A DNA stretch of 64,000 bases from Aestuariibaculum suncheonense. Its GTDB lineage: Bacteria > Bacteroidota > Bacteroidia > Flavobacteriales > Flavobacteriaceae. The DNA is taken from positions 558,001 to 622,000 of the forward strand of contig NZ_JACVXC010000003.1 of the NCBI RefSeq assembly GCF_014596935.1, written 5' to 3'. The translations under genes and the position numbers were made by a program. Positions 1-8,641 of this stretch are shown here, in pieces. Every line of letters starts with the position of its first letter. Positions within the stretch are counted from its first letter, which is position 1. Below the pieces are notes generated by a model. The model had not been told where the DNA came from, ran no database searches, and worked only from the letters and a program-made list of their open reading frames with translations.

Positions 1-172
1 TCTTGTTAGATACACTTCTTTTCTATCTAGTCACATATAATATGCCAAAATTGAAACCCCATGATTAACAATATTATATAAAACTCTTACTATATACGTT
101 TCGTATACGACAATAAGATACCGCTAAACTAAAAATATTGTTTGTAAAAATGACAAACTACATAAAAAATTA

Positions 173-215
173 ATGGTTTGTATCGAATTAACAAACGTAA
201 CCCAATACAAACCAT
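173..215 (-). terminator. Likely guaA terminator (long-loop hairpin)
   Basis: An 11-bp inverted repeat (ATGGTTTGTAT at 173-183 against ATACAAACCAT at 205-215) lies 28 bp past the guaA stop. On the minus strand the second arm runs into TAATTTTTTATG, a T-rich tail. The loop of 21 nt is long for a classic intrinsic terminator. The remaining bases 1-172 show no gene, only short AT-rich palindromes such as TCGTATACGA at 101-110. Confidence 0.6.
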
Positions 216-242
216 TTTATTTGGTTTATTTATAAATGAGAA

Positions 243-1778
243 TTATTCCCACTCTATAGTTGCTGGCGGTTTTGAGCTAATATCGTATACTACTCTATTA
301 ACGCCTTTAACTTTATTTATTATCTCGTTTGAAGTTTTTTGTAAAAACTCGTAAGGTAAGTTTACCCAATCGGCTGTCATTCCATCTGTACTCTCTACGG
401 CTCTAAGCGCTACACATTTTTCGTAAGTACGCTCATCTCCCATAACACCTACACTGTTTACTGGTAACAACATAGCGCCTGCTTGCCAAACTTTATCGTA
501 AAGTCCCCATTCTTTTAATCCGTTAATGAAAATGGCATCAACTTCTTGTAAAATACGAACCTTCTCAGCGGTGATATCACCTAAAATACGGATACCTAAA
601 CCTGGCCCTGGGAACGGGTGACGTCCTAATAATTCAGGATCGATACCTAAAGTTGCTCCAACACGTCTCACCTCATCTTTAAAAATAGCACGTAGTGGCT
701 CAACAATTTTAAGCTTCATGAAATCTGGTAATCCACCTACGTTATGGTGACTCTTAATCGTTGCAGAAGGTCCTCCAGTAGCAGAAACACTCTCAATAAC
801 GTCTGGATAAATCGTTCCTTGAGCTAACCATTTTACATCGGTTAACTTGTGAGCTTCATCATCGAAAACTTCGATAAATGTTTTACCGATAGCTTTACGT
901 TTTAACTCCGGATCTTCAAGACCTGCTAATGCAGCAAGGAAACGCTCTGATGCATCTACTCCCTTTACATTAAGCCCCATACCTTCATACTGATTTAATA
1001 CGCTTTGGAATTCGTTTTTACGTAATAAACCGTTATTTACGAAAATACAGTATAAGTTTTTACCAATGGCCTTATTTAAAAGTACTGCAGCTACGGTAGA
1101 ATCTACTCCCCCAGATAACCCTAGTACCACTTTATCATTTCCAACCTTTTCCTGAATCGCTTCGACAGTTTCTTCAACAAAAGAATCTGGTGTCCAGTCT
1201 TGGTTTACTCCAGCAATTTTTACTAAAAAGTTTTCTAATAATTGCTTACCATCTGTTGAGTGATATACCTCTGGATGGAATTGAATAGCATAAGTTGCTT
1301 CTCCTTCAATACGATAAGCCGCATTGGTTACATCTTTTGTACTTGCTATTAATACGCCATTGGTTGGTAATTCTTTAATAGTATCACTGTGACTCATCCA
1401 AACCTGACTTCCTTCATTAATATTAGCGAAGAATTCCTCATCATTTTTTATGAATGATAAATTAGCGCGACCATACTCTCTAGTGTCTGAAGGCGCCACA
1501 TTTCCTCCTGAGAAATGCGCTAAATACTGAGCTCCATAACAAACGGCTAGCATTGGTTTCACACCTCTAATACCGTCTAAGTTTGGGTGTAACGCGTCTT
1601 CTCCTCTAACAGAATTAGGACTCCCCGAAAGGATTACCGATTTGTAAGACGCTAAATCTTCTGGGATTTTGTTAAATGGATGTATTTCGGAATAAATGTT
1701 GAGTTCTCTTACTCGACGTGCAATAAGCTGTGTGTATTGCGATCCGAAGTCTAAAATTAATACCTTATCGTGTTGCAT
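243..1778 (-). CDS. guaA: GMP synthase (glutamine-hydrolysing)
   Basis: It converts XMP, glutamine and ATP to GMP in the last step of guanine nucleotide synthesis in the cytosol. The N-terminal class I amidotransferase domain shows the nucleophile loop [10 protein letters not shown] near residue 82 and the His-Glu pair in QFHPEV near 168. The ATP-pyrophosphatase domain has the P-loop GLSGGVDST near 220, and the protein ends in the family tail PPATIEWE. About 511 residues is the normal length. An in-frame TTG lies two codons upstream; the ATG at 1778, giving [14 protein letters not shown], fits the family better. It is the last gene of a minus-strand run after bshC and a decarboxylase, with a hairpin downstream. 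Confidence 0.97.
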   Translation of the reverse strand: MQHDKVLILDFGSQYTQLIARRVRELNIYSEIHPFNKIPEDLASYKSVILSGSPNSVRGEDALHPNLDGIRGVKPMLAVCYGAQYLAHFSGGNVAPSDTREYGRANLSFIKNDEEFFANINEGSQVWMSHSDTIKELPTNGVLIASTKDVTNAAYRIEGEATYAIQFHPEVYHSTDGKQLLENFLVKIAGVNQDWTPDSFVEETVEAIQEKVGNDKVVLGLSGGVDSTVAAVLLNKAIGKNLYCIFVNNGLLRKNEFQSVLNQYEGMGLNVKGVDASERFLAALAGLEDPELKRKAIGKTFIEVFDDEAHKLTDVKWLAQGTIYPDVIESVSATGGPSATIKSHHNVGGLPDFMKLKIVEPLRAIFKDEVRRVGATLGIDPELLGRHPFPGPGLGIRILGDITAEKVRILQEVDAIFINGLKEWGLYDKVWQAGAMLLPVNSVGVMGDERTYEKCVALRAVESTDGMTADWVNLPYEFLQKTSNEIINKVKGVNRVVYDISSKPPATIEWE

Positions 1779-1838
1779 GCGCAAAAATAATAATAGATTT
1801 TATAATGACAATTAGGTGTCTGCTTTTTTTTAAATTAA

Positions 1839-3212
1839 TTAGGCCATTGTTTCCAATATCATCTCAATATCACGCTCGGTGGTATCAGGATTGATGAAAC
1901 AGAAACGAGAAACGGTTTCAAAACCATCACCTGTTTTCCATTTTGTTGGCGCTACTAAAGCAAAGCCTTTTTTATGATTTTCAAAAGTCCAGTCGGTATA
2001 ATCCTGAGGCGACCAACCTTTTCTTCTATATAATACACAAGATAAACTTGGCTCTCTAACCAATTCTAAATATGGGCTTTCTTCAATCATTTTACCAGCG
2101 ATTTGTGCCAGTTCTACTCCGCGTTCAACCGCTTCTTTATATTTATCGGTTCCGTGCATCGCTAGAGAAAACCATAGAGGTAATCCTCTAACCCGTCTGG
2201 TTAATTGAATTTGGTAGTCGGTTGGATTAAATCCGTGTGCGCCTTCATCTTTAAAAATATCTAAATATGATCCTTGTTGTGAATGCGCCTGTTTTGCCAA
2301 TTCCGGTTCTTTATAAATTACCGCACCACAATCGTATGGTGAGAATAACCATTTATGCGGATCGATAGTGACACTATCAGCCTTACCAATGCCTTTGAAT
2401 AAATGTTTTACAGAATCGGCTAATAAAGCCCCCCCACCGTAAGCGGCATCGACGTGAAACCATAAATTTTCTTCAGCACAAATATCTGCTATTCCATCTA
2501 AATCATCAACAATACCTGCATTGGTTGTTCCTCCGGTACCTACAACTGCAAATAAACGCTCGCGCTCAATTGGAGATAAACCATCAATCGTAGCTCTTAA
2601 TGCTGAAGCCTCTAAACGATCTTCTGTGTCTACTAAATGCACATCGATATCGGCTACTTTTGCCATCGCTTTAACCGATGAATGTGCACCAATAGATGTA
2701 ATAATTAATCCTTTTTGACCTTTATGACTAGGATCATTAGTACGCCAGTTTTCCCTAGCCGTAACAATTGCAGAAAGGTTAGCAGATGTACCACCACTGG
2801 TAAATACTCCAAAAGCGCCTTCAGGCATACCTGTTAAAGACACAATCCATTTCATTGCTTCATTTTCACAGAAAATACCCCCGGCACCTTCCATCCAGTA
2901 AGCACCATGAATACTTGATGCAGCTGTAATTAAATCGAACATAATGGCCGCTCTGGTTGGCGAGGCTGGTACAAACGCCAAATTTCTTGGGTGGTCTACC
3001 GGCACATTCGCCTTAGATAAGTGCTCCTTCCATAGGTTAAAGGCATATTCGCCACCAACACCCTTCTCGGTAATGGTTTCTCCTACTAATGCTTTTAACT
3101 CTTCATACTTTTTAGGCTTCCCGATTGGATGCTCTACTTCTGATACTCGTCCAATGACATATTTCATGACATCCAGTGTCATTTCAATAAGTCCCATGTC
3201 AATTTTATGCAT
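1839..3212 (-). CDS. PLP-dependent decarboxylase (group II family)
   Basis: A 457-residue member of the pyridoxal-dependent decarboxylase family (PF00282), which includes glutamate, aspartate and aromatic amino acid decarboxylases. The cofactor lysine is in DSVTIDPHKWLFSPYDCG near residue 287, preceded by the aspartate/His segment WFHVDAAYGGGAL near 252. The TSGGTSANLSAIVTAR segment near 140 is the usual phosphate-binding loop. The substrate cannot be read from sequence; amino acid to amine decarboxylation (aspartate, glutamate or aromatic) is the general expectation. It begins 9 bp after bshC ends on the same strand, so the two are probably co-transcribed. Cytosolic, with no signal peptide. 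Confidence 0.88.
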   Translation of the reverse strand: MHKIDMGLIEMTLDVMKYVIGRVSEVEHPIGKPKKYEELKALVGETITEKGVGGEYAFNLWKEHLSKANVPVDHPRNLAFVPASPTRAAIMFDLITAASSIHGAYWMEGAGGIFCENEAMKWIVSLTGMPEGAFGVFTSGGTSANLSAIVTARENWRTNDPSHKGQKGLIITSIGAHSSVKAMAKVADIDVHLVDTEDRLEASALRATIDGLSPIERERLFAVVGTGGTTNAGIVDDLDGIADICAEENLWFHVDAAYGGGALLADSVKHLFKGIGKADSVTIDPHKWLFSPYDCGAVIYKEPELAKQAHSQQGSYLDIFKDEGAHGFNPTDYQIQLTRRVRGLPLWFSLAMHGTDKYKEAVERGVELAQIAGKMIEESPYLELVREPSLSCVLYRRKGWSPQDYTDWTFENHKKGFALVAPTKWKTGDGFETVSRFCFINPDTTERDIEMILETMA

Positions 3213-3221
3213 GCTTACTAT

Positions 3222-4823
3222 TTATAATTTTAAAAGAGAAAATTCCTTATTTAAAGGATTAAGATATTTAATTAGTGTAGGAATCAATTTCGTACCGTAC
3301 TCCATGTAGAATTGAGAGAAATTGGTATTGCGTTCCTGTAAACTTTGATTTGGGAATAGTTCATTTTGCAAATCGGTCATTCTTGACACCTGATCTGCAA
3401 GTTTTTTCTTCTGCGCTTTTAACAAACGTTTTTCAAGATGTTCTAAGCCTTTTAGTTGTTTTACTTCCTGAGCTTTTACCGCCCCAATAAACGATTTATC
3501 GGTTTGTTCGGCCAAAGTATATAAGTCTTCAAATTGTTTTTGAAGTGTTTCCTTTTGAGCTGAAAAATCGATATCTATATTCGATATTTCGCGTACTTTT
3601 TTATTAATTAATATTGACTGCTTTAAAAAGATATCGCTCGTTGATATATTTAAATTCTGAAGCTTTTTATACTGACTTTGAGTTTCAATCAATACCGAAT
3701 TACGCAGTAATAAAACCGGAAATGTCACGTTGACTTTATTAAAAAATTGCTTCAACTGAAACCAATACGCCAACTCACCGCCACCGCCAATATAACACAA
3801 GTTTGGCAAAATCACTTCCTGATACAACGGTCGTGTAATCACATTAGGACTAAAGCGTTCCGGAAACTCCTGAAGTTCCTGTTCTATTTCGGCTGTCGTC
3901 CAAACAATATCAGTATTTAAAACACTAAAGGTCTCATTTTCAAATACGATACGTTCACGCAATCCTTCTTTAATGTAAAACACATTAATTTCTCTTGGAT
4001 TCACCTGAATGGTGTAATCGCTGTTTACAGCATTTAACTGTTCGTTAGTTTCTGTAACCTTTGTAAACGATGTATTACTAAATAATTCTTCCTTTACATA
4101 AGGCATGAATTGTTGCTTTAAAGTTTTATCGTTAGCATCAATGATGACTAAACCGTAATCTTTAAATAATTCGTTGGCCAAATAGCGTGTCGCGTTAGCT
4201 AAATTATCGTGTTCCAAATACGATTTCTTAAATAGCTTTTTTAAATATTCGGCGTTTTTACTAGTTCCTAATTCTAAAGCAAACAGGTTAAAAACCTCTT
4301 CTAAACCTTCAGTAGATAATTCACCTACCGGTCCACTGGCTGTTCTATTCCAATGAACTTTTTTACCGTTGAAATTGAAATAATTAATTTCTTCGAAATC
4401 GTGATCTTCGGTCGCCATCCAATATATTGGAACAAAATTATAATCGGGATAAGCTTCCTTTAAATCTCTGGAAAGATTAATGGTCGAGACTATTTTATAC
4501 AGAAAATACAAAGGCCCCGTAAACAGATTTAACTGATGTCCTGTGGTAATAGTAAACGTATTTTCGTTTTGTAACGCATCAATATGACTCAAGGTCAATT
4601 CTGATGTTTCAACCTTTTTATACTGCCTTTTCAAAGCTTTGACTAAAGTTTCTCTAGACTCCAAACTAAAGCTCAAAGCTTTTTCTTCTATTTGTTCCTT
4701 GAAATTTTCAAGATTAGGAAAGCGATTGTAAAAGGGTTTCAATTGAGGGTTTTCATCCAGATAATCGCAGATAAGACTTGAAAAATATCCTGTGTTTTTA
4801 AATGAAATACCGTCTAATAACAT
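3222..4823 (-). CDS. bshC: Bacillithiol biosynthesis cysteine-adding enzyme BshC
   Basis: BshC is taken to add cysteine to glucosaminyl-malate, the last step in making bacillithiol, the low-molecular-weight thiol of Firmicutes and many Bacteroidota. The 533-residue length and family segments fit: TTGHQLNLFTGPLYFLYKI near residue 94, FVPIYWMATEDHDFEEIN near 130, and LCYIGGGGELAYWFQLK near 342. The C-terminal 120 residues are Lys/Glu/Gln-rich and probably form the family's coiled coil. The ATG at 4823 is preceded by a -7 element at 4853-4860. It is the first gene of the bshC-decarboxylase run, divergent from the TerC-family gene. bshA and bshB are not in this window. Confidence 0.93.
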   Translation of the reverse strand: MLLDGISFKNTGYFSSLICDYLDENPQLKPFYNRFPNLENFKEQIEEKALSFSLESRETLVKALKRQYKKVETSELTLSHIDALQNENTFTITTGHQLNLFTGPLYFLYKIVSTINLSRDLKEAYPDYNFVPIYWMATEDHDFEEINYFNFNGKKVHWNRTASGPVGELSTEGLEEVFNLFALELGTSKNAEYLKKLFKKSYLEHDNLANATRYLANELFKDYGLVIIDANDKTLKQQFMPYVKEELFSNTSFTKVTETNEQLNAVNSDYTIQVNPREINVFYIKEGLRERIVFENETFSVLNTDIVWTTAEIEQELQEFPERFSPNVITRPLYQEVILPNLCYIGGGGELAYWFQLKQFFNKVNVTFPVLLLRNSVLIETQSQYKKLQNLNISTSDIFLKQSILINKKVREISNIDIDFSAQKETLQKQFEDLYTLAEQTDKSFIGAVKAQEVKQLKGLEHLEKRLLKAQKKKLADQVSRMTDLQNELFPNQSLQERNTNFSQFYMEYGTKLIPTLIKYLNPLNKEFSLLKL

Positions 4824-4852
4824 AGTTTATATTAAAAATTGAAACGCAGTTG

Positions 4853-4860
4853 CAAAGATA
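4853..4860 (-). promoter_or_regulatory. Putative -7 promoter element for bshC
   Basis: Minus-strand TATCTTTG matches the Bacteroidota -7 consensus TAnnTTTG and sits 30 bp upstream of the bshC ATG. No good TTTG -33 box was found at 19-21 bp spacing, so the call rests on the -7 alone. Confidence 0.5.
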
Positions 4861-4935
4861 TAGTTAATATAGTGGCAAAATCTAAAAATTTCGTTAAGAG
4901 TTTTTGTTTAAATTTATAATCTAATACTTTATACC

Positions 4936-5733
4936 GTGCTTGATTTTCTTTTAACCAGCGACGCCATCATGGCGCTACTAACATTAACCTTTTTAGAAAT
5001 AATTTTAGGAATAGATAACATTGTTTTTATTTCGATAGCTGCCAATAAGCTTCCTGAAAAACAACAATCTAAAGCCACAACTATAGGCTTATTACTAGCC
5101 ATGATTCAACGTATCATCTTATTGTTTTTCGTAACCTTTTTAATTGGCTTAAAAGAACCTTTTTATACTTTAGAATTGTCATGGCTTCAAATTTCGATAA
5201 GTTGGCAGGCCATTATTTTATTCTGCGGTGGATTATTTTTAATTTTTAAAAGCACCTCGGAAATTCACGAAAAAGTAGAAACACCTCATCACAATGAAGA
5301 CAATCTGAGTAAAAAGAAACTAAAGAGTTTATCTCAGGCCATTGTTCAAATTCTACTCATCGATTTTATCTTTTCTGTCGATTCCATTTTAACAGCTGTA
5401 GGAATGACCAACGGTTTACATGAAAACCACAACTACAATCTCATGTTAATGATTATAGCTGTGGTTATCTCTATTTTTATTATGATTGGGTTTGCTAACC
5501 CGATTAGGAAATTCATCAATGCACATCCGAGTATGCAGATACTAGGCTTAGCCTTTCTAATTCTTATTGGTTTTATGCTGATTACTGAATCGGCTCACTT
5601 ATCACACACCCAACTCTTTGGTAATACAGTTGGTGCCATACCAAAAGGGTATCTGTATTTTGCTATTGCGTTTTCGTTATTCGTAGAATTTATAAACTTC
5701 AGAATTCAGAAAAAACAGAAAAAAACAGATTAA
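4936..5733 (+). CDS. TerC family integral membrane protein
   Basis: A 265-residue multi-pass inner-membrane protein of the TerC family (PF03741), known for tellurite resistance loci and for metal (manganese) export in several bacteria. The hallmark acidic motif FLEIILGIDNIVFISI is at residues 19-34, and the second conserved acidic segment LLIDFIFSVDSILTAVGM is near 138. About seven hydrophobic helices are visible, with a Lys/His-rich loop near 110-130. Translation appears to start at a GTG at 4936, because VLDFLLTSDA aligns with the normal family N-terminus and the next ATG would remove part of the first helix. The stop overlaps the parC stop by 4 bp on the opposite strand, with no visible terminator. 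Role here, probably divalent metal homeostasis, is inferred. Confidence 0.88.
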   Translation: MLDFLLTSDAIMALLTLTFLEIILGIDNIVFISIAANKLPEKQQSKATTIGLLLAMIQRIILLFFVTFLIGLKEPFYTLELSWLQISISWQAIILFCGGLFLIFKSTSEIHEKVETPHHNEDNLSKKKLKSLSQAIVQILLIDFIFSVDSILTAVGMTNGLHENHNYNLMLMIIAVVISIFIMIGFANPIRKFINAHPSMQILGLAFLILIGFMLITESAHLSHTQLFGNTVGAIPKGYLYFAIAFSLFVEFINFRIQKKQKKTD

Positions 5734-8327
5734 AACAAAGTGGTTTGAGAATCGTCTGATTCGTCGCCATCTACAACATCTTCATCAATAACTTCTAAGT
5801 CGTCTGCATGAACTTCTTCCGGTTCTTCAAAAGGTAACGGATCAAGCAAATTAATTTGCTTTACCTTTTCTTTGGTTAATTGGTTTCCGATAGCTGAAAT
5901 GCCTTTTACCGAAATAAATTCTTCTAAATTAACCTCCAAATTATCTTTCCGTTCTTTACCACGTTCTTTTACAAATTCCACTTCGGCCATTGGCAACCAA
6001 TCGGTTGAAACAATTTCCAATCGTGAATTTTCATGTTCTGATATAAATAGTTCCTCTTTTCCTTCGTTTTCAATCAAGAAACGCTTTACATAATACAATT
6101 CGCGTTCGCCATTATAATATATAGCTGAAATTGGCTTTTTAGGATTCCATTTCTCCAGAACAATCATATCATTATCGAAATGCAAAGTCACCTCAGGTGT
6201 TACCGTTTTGGCAATACCTTTTTGATTTATGATAAGTAACTTATCTTCTCCTCTGAACTCTCCAAGTAATTCCCCTCGACCGTCAACATTTAAACGCTGA
6301 ACAGTCTCATCAAACCACACTTTACGTGGTTTTAAAGTTGAAACACCTTTTTCTTTAAGTTCTACTTTTTTAATAGCGTATTTGGTTACCAAATTTCCTT
6401 TAGACTGCCTTCCTTTAATTAAAATATCGGCAAAATCGATATCCCATTTCAGCTTTTTAATACTTCCGGCCTGTCTAAGAAAAATACTTACCACTTCGGC
6501 TTCTCCGTTTGGATTCGCTGAAAAATACAATAGAGTAGAACCTTTGTTTCCGTTCGTTAAATCGTATTCCTTATCACGCGTAATTCCGGTTACAGCAAAA
6601 CGTTTTATATAGGAAGGCCCGCTTTTACCATCTCGATAAATAAGATTGTAAATGGTACGCTTGTCCTTTTTCTTAAAGACATCAACATGAATAATATCTT
6701 TACCAACAAATGTTTTTGAATCTACTTTGGTTACAATCATATTACCATTTTTAGTAAACACAATCACATCGTCTATATCGCTACAATCGCAGACATATTC
6801 GTCGCGCTTTAAAGACGTTCCTACGAAACCTTCTTCACGATTAACATATAATTTTGTATTACGAATAACCACTTTAGTCGCATCAACATCATCAAACGCA
6901 CGGATTTCGGTTTTGCGTTCACGCCCTTCACCATATTCTTTTTTAAGTCTGGTAAAATAAGCAATGGTATAATCGATTAAATGTTCTAAATGATGTTTTA
7001 TTTGAGCAATTTGCTCTTCTAAAGCATCTATTTTTTGCTGTGCTTTATCAATATCAAATTTTGAAATACGCTTAATGCGAATCTCTGTTAAACGGACTAT
7101 ATCTTCTTCGGTAATTGCACGTTTTAAGTGTTTTATATGTGGCTGAAGTCCTTTATCAATCGCTTGAATAACGCCTTCCCAGGTCTCTTCTTCCTCAATG
7201 TCGCGATAGACTCTGTTTTCTATAAAGATGCGCTCTAACGAAGCAAAATGCCATTGTTCTTCAAATTCACCAAGCTTTACTTCTAAATCCTGTTTTAATA
7301 ATTGAACTGTATTATCGGTACTACGGCGAAGCATTTCACTCACCCCAACAAACAACGGTTTATTATCTTCAATAACACAACCTAATGGCGAAATAGAACT
7401 CTCGCAACTGGTAAACGCATATAGAGCATCGATGGTTTTATCTGGCGATAATCCAGAAGGCAAATGCACTAAAATTTCAACTTGGGCCGCTGTATTATCT
7501 TCAATTTTTTTAATCTTGATTTTCCCTTTTTCGTTCGCTTTAAGAATAGAATCAATTAACGACGAGGTATTGGTACCGAATGGCAATTCGGTAATTACCA
7601 AAGTGTTTTTATCTAATTGCGAAATTTTTGCGCGTACACGCACTTTTCCACCACGCATACCGTCGTTATACCCTGATACATCGGCAATTCCAGCGGTTGG
7701 AAAATCAGGAACCAAAGTAAAGCGTTTACCTTGTAAATGTTTTATGGAAGCCTCAATAAGTTCAATAAAGTTATGAGGCAATATTTTTGTAGAAAGTCCT
7801 ACGGCAATACCTTCTGCTCCCTGTGCTAATAACAGCGGGAACATAACCGGCAGATTTATAGGCTCTTTTCGGCGGCCATCGTAAGATGCCTGCCATTCAG
7901 TAATTTTAGGATTGTAAACAACATCGAGCGCAAATTTAGATAAACGCGCTTCGATGTATCGAGAAGCAGCAGCACCATCACCTGTTAAAATGTTTCCCCA
8001 GTTTCCCTGAGTATCGATTAACAAATCTTTTTGGCCTATTTGCACCATAGCATCGGCTATACTTGCGTCTCCGTGAGGATGGTACTGCATGGTGTGCCCT
8101 ACAATATTGGCCACTTTGTTATAACGCCCATCATCTAAATCCTTCATAGAATGCATGATACGGCGCTGTACAGGTTTAAACCCGTCTTCAATTGCAGGCA
8201 CGGCACGTTCTAAAATAACGTACGAGGCATAATCTAAAAACCAGTCTTTATACATTCCCGTAACACGAGTAATTGTTTCCTGTGGTTCGTCTTGTTCGTT
8301 AATTAAATCGTCGCCTTCTTCAATCAT
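5730..8327 (-). CDS. parC: DNA topoisomerase IV subunit A (ParC)
   Basis: The DNA-cleaving subunit of a type IIA topoisomerase, acting with the ParE encoded just upstream to decatenate chromosomes. The breakage domain starts near residue 25; catalytic Tyr124 is in AASRYIEARL. The quinolone region reads HPHGDASIAD at 83-92, so the position of E. coli ParC Ser80 is Ala88. A coiled-coil segment rich in Lys/Glu/Gln spans about 410-470 and the C-terminal domain is a beta-pinwheel type. No GyrA box (QRRGGKG) is seen, and a parE-type gene is adjacent, which favours ParC over GyrA. The last ~45 residues are strongly acidic. The 865-residue length is normal for Bacteroidota. Confidence 0.9.
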   Translation of the reverse strand: MIEEGDDLINEQDEPQETITRVTGMYKDWFLDYASYVILERAVPAIEDGFKPVQRRIMHSMKDLDDGRYNKVANIVGHTMQYHPHGDASIADAMVQIGQKDLLIDTQGNWGNILTGDGAAASRYIEARLSKFALDVVYNPKITEWQASYDGRRKEPINLPVMFPLLLAQGAEGIAVGLSTKILPHNFIELIEASIKHLQGKRFTLVPDFPTAGIADVSGYNDGMRGGKVRVRAKISQLDKNTLVITELPFGTNTSSLIDSILKANEKGKIKIKKIEDNTAAQVEILVHLPSGLSPDKTIDALYAFTSCESSISPLGCVIEDNKPLFVGVSEMLRRSTDNTVQLLKQDLEVKLGEFEEQWHFASLERIFIENRVYRDIEEEETWEGVIQAIDKGLQPHIKHLKRAITEEDIVRLTEIRIKRISKFDIDKAQQKIDALEEQIAQIKHHLEHLIDYTIAYFTRLKKEYGEGRERKTEIRAFDDVDATKVVIRNTKLYVNREEGFVGTSLKRDEYVCDCSDIDDVIVFTKNGNMIVTKVDSKTFVGKDIIHVDVFKKKDKRTIYNLIYRDGKSGPSYIKRFAVTGITRDKEYDLTNGNKGSTLLYFSANPNGEAEVVSIFLRQAGSIKKLKWDIDFADILIKGRQSKGNLVTKYAIKKVELKEKGVSTLKPRKVWFDETVQRLNVDGRGELLGEFRGEDKLLIINQKGIAKTVTPEVTLHFDNDMIVLEKWNPKKPISAIYYNGERELYYVKRFLIENEGKEELFISEHENSRLEIVSTDWLPMAEVEFVKERGKERKDNLEVNLEEFISVKGISAIGNQLTKEKVKQINLLDPLPFEEPEEVHADDLEVIDEDVVDGDESDDSQTTLF

Positions 8328-8336
8328 TTAAATGTG

Positions 8337-8480
8337 TTAGTTTTCTTTAGGCTTTCCGCTAAGCGTCACTCGCCCTTTAATTTTAATTACTCGTTTTCTA
8401 TTTACAATATTTGGTTCTTCAATGTGTAAATAAGAATAATCTCTTTTTATCTCGTTTGTTCTTTCTTTAGTATACAACAT
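8337..8480 (-). CDS. Small hypothetical protein (47 aa) upstream of parC
   Basis: An uninterrupted ATG-to-TAA frame of 47 codons lies in the 313-bp gap between parE and parC, ending 9 bp before the parC ATG. The product is highly basic (motifs YTKERTNEIKRDYSYLH and NRKRVIKIKGRV) and has no signal peptide or membrane segment. A perfect TAnnTTTG -7 element at 8533-8540 and a small hairpin at 8497-8511 precede it, so it would be the first cistron of the parC transcript. The start codon is ATG followed by TTG. No family is recognised. It could be a real small DNA- or RNA-associated protein, a leader peptide, or a chance frame in an AT-rich leader; codon content looks protein-like. Confidence 0.5.
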   Translation of the reverse strand: MLYTKERTNEIKRDYSYLHIEEPNIVNRKRVIKIKGRVTLSGKPKEN

Positions 8481-8496
8481 TATCTTTATTTTTTAG

Positions 8497-8511
8497 CCTG
8501 TTTAACACAGG
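8497..8511. repeat. Short inverted repeat in parC leader
   Basis: CCTGT (8497-8501) and ACAGG (8507-8511) form a 5-bp stem with a TTAAC loop. It lies between the predicted -7 element and the small ORF start, so it would be in the 5' untranslated RNA. Function unknown. Confidence 0.35.
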
Positions 8512-8532
8512 GGTTTATTAATTTTTGTACTA

Positions 8533-8540
8533 CAAAATTA
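8533..8540 (-). promoter_or_regulatory. Putative -7 element for small ORF-parC
   Basis: Minus-strand TAATTTTG matches TAnnTTTG exactly. It is 53 bp upstream of the 47-codon ORF and downstream of the end of parE's neighbourhood, suggesting that parC has its own promoter rather than depending on parE. Confidence 0.5.
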
Positions 8541-8641
8541 ATTCTAAATTTATAATGTTAGCATGCTCTTTAACGAAACTTTATCATCAAATTCTTATTT
8601 TAACGCTGAAATAATGATTTATTAACAATTTAAAAAGCTGA

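Noticed and set aside
2521-2718. Plus-strand ORFs within minus-strand genes (for example in the decarboxylase, parC and ligA)
   Set aside because: Low-complexity reverse shadows of well-supported genes, with no family motifs.
5730-8327. Gyrase subunit A instead of ParC
   Set aside because: No GyrA box is seen in the C-terminal domain and a ParE-type gene is adjacent, although the two families are hard to separate by eye.
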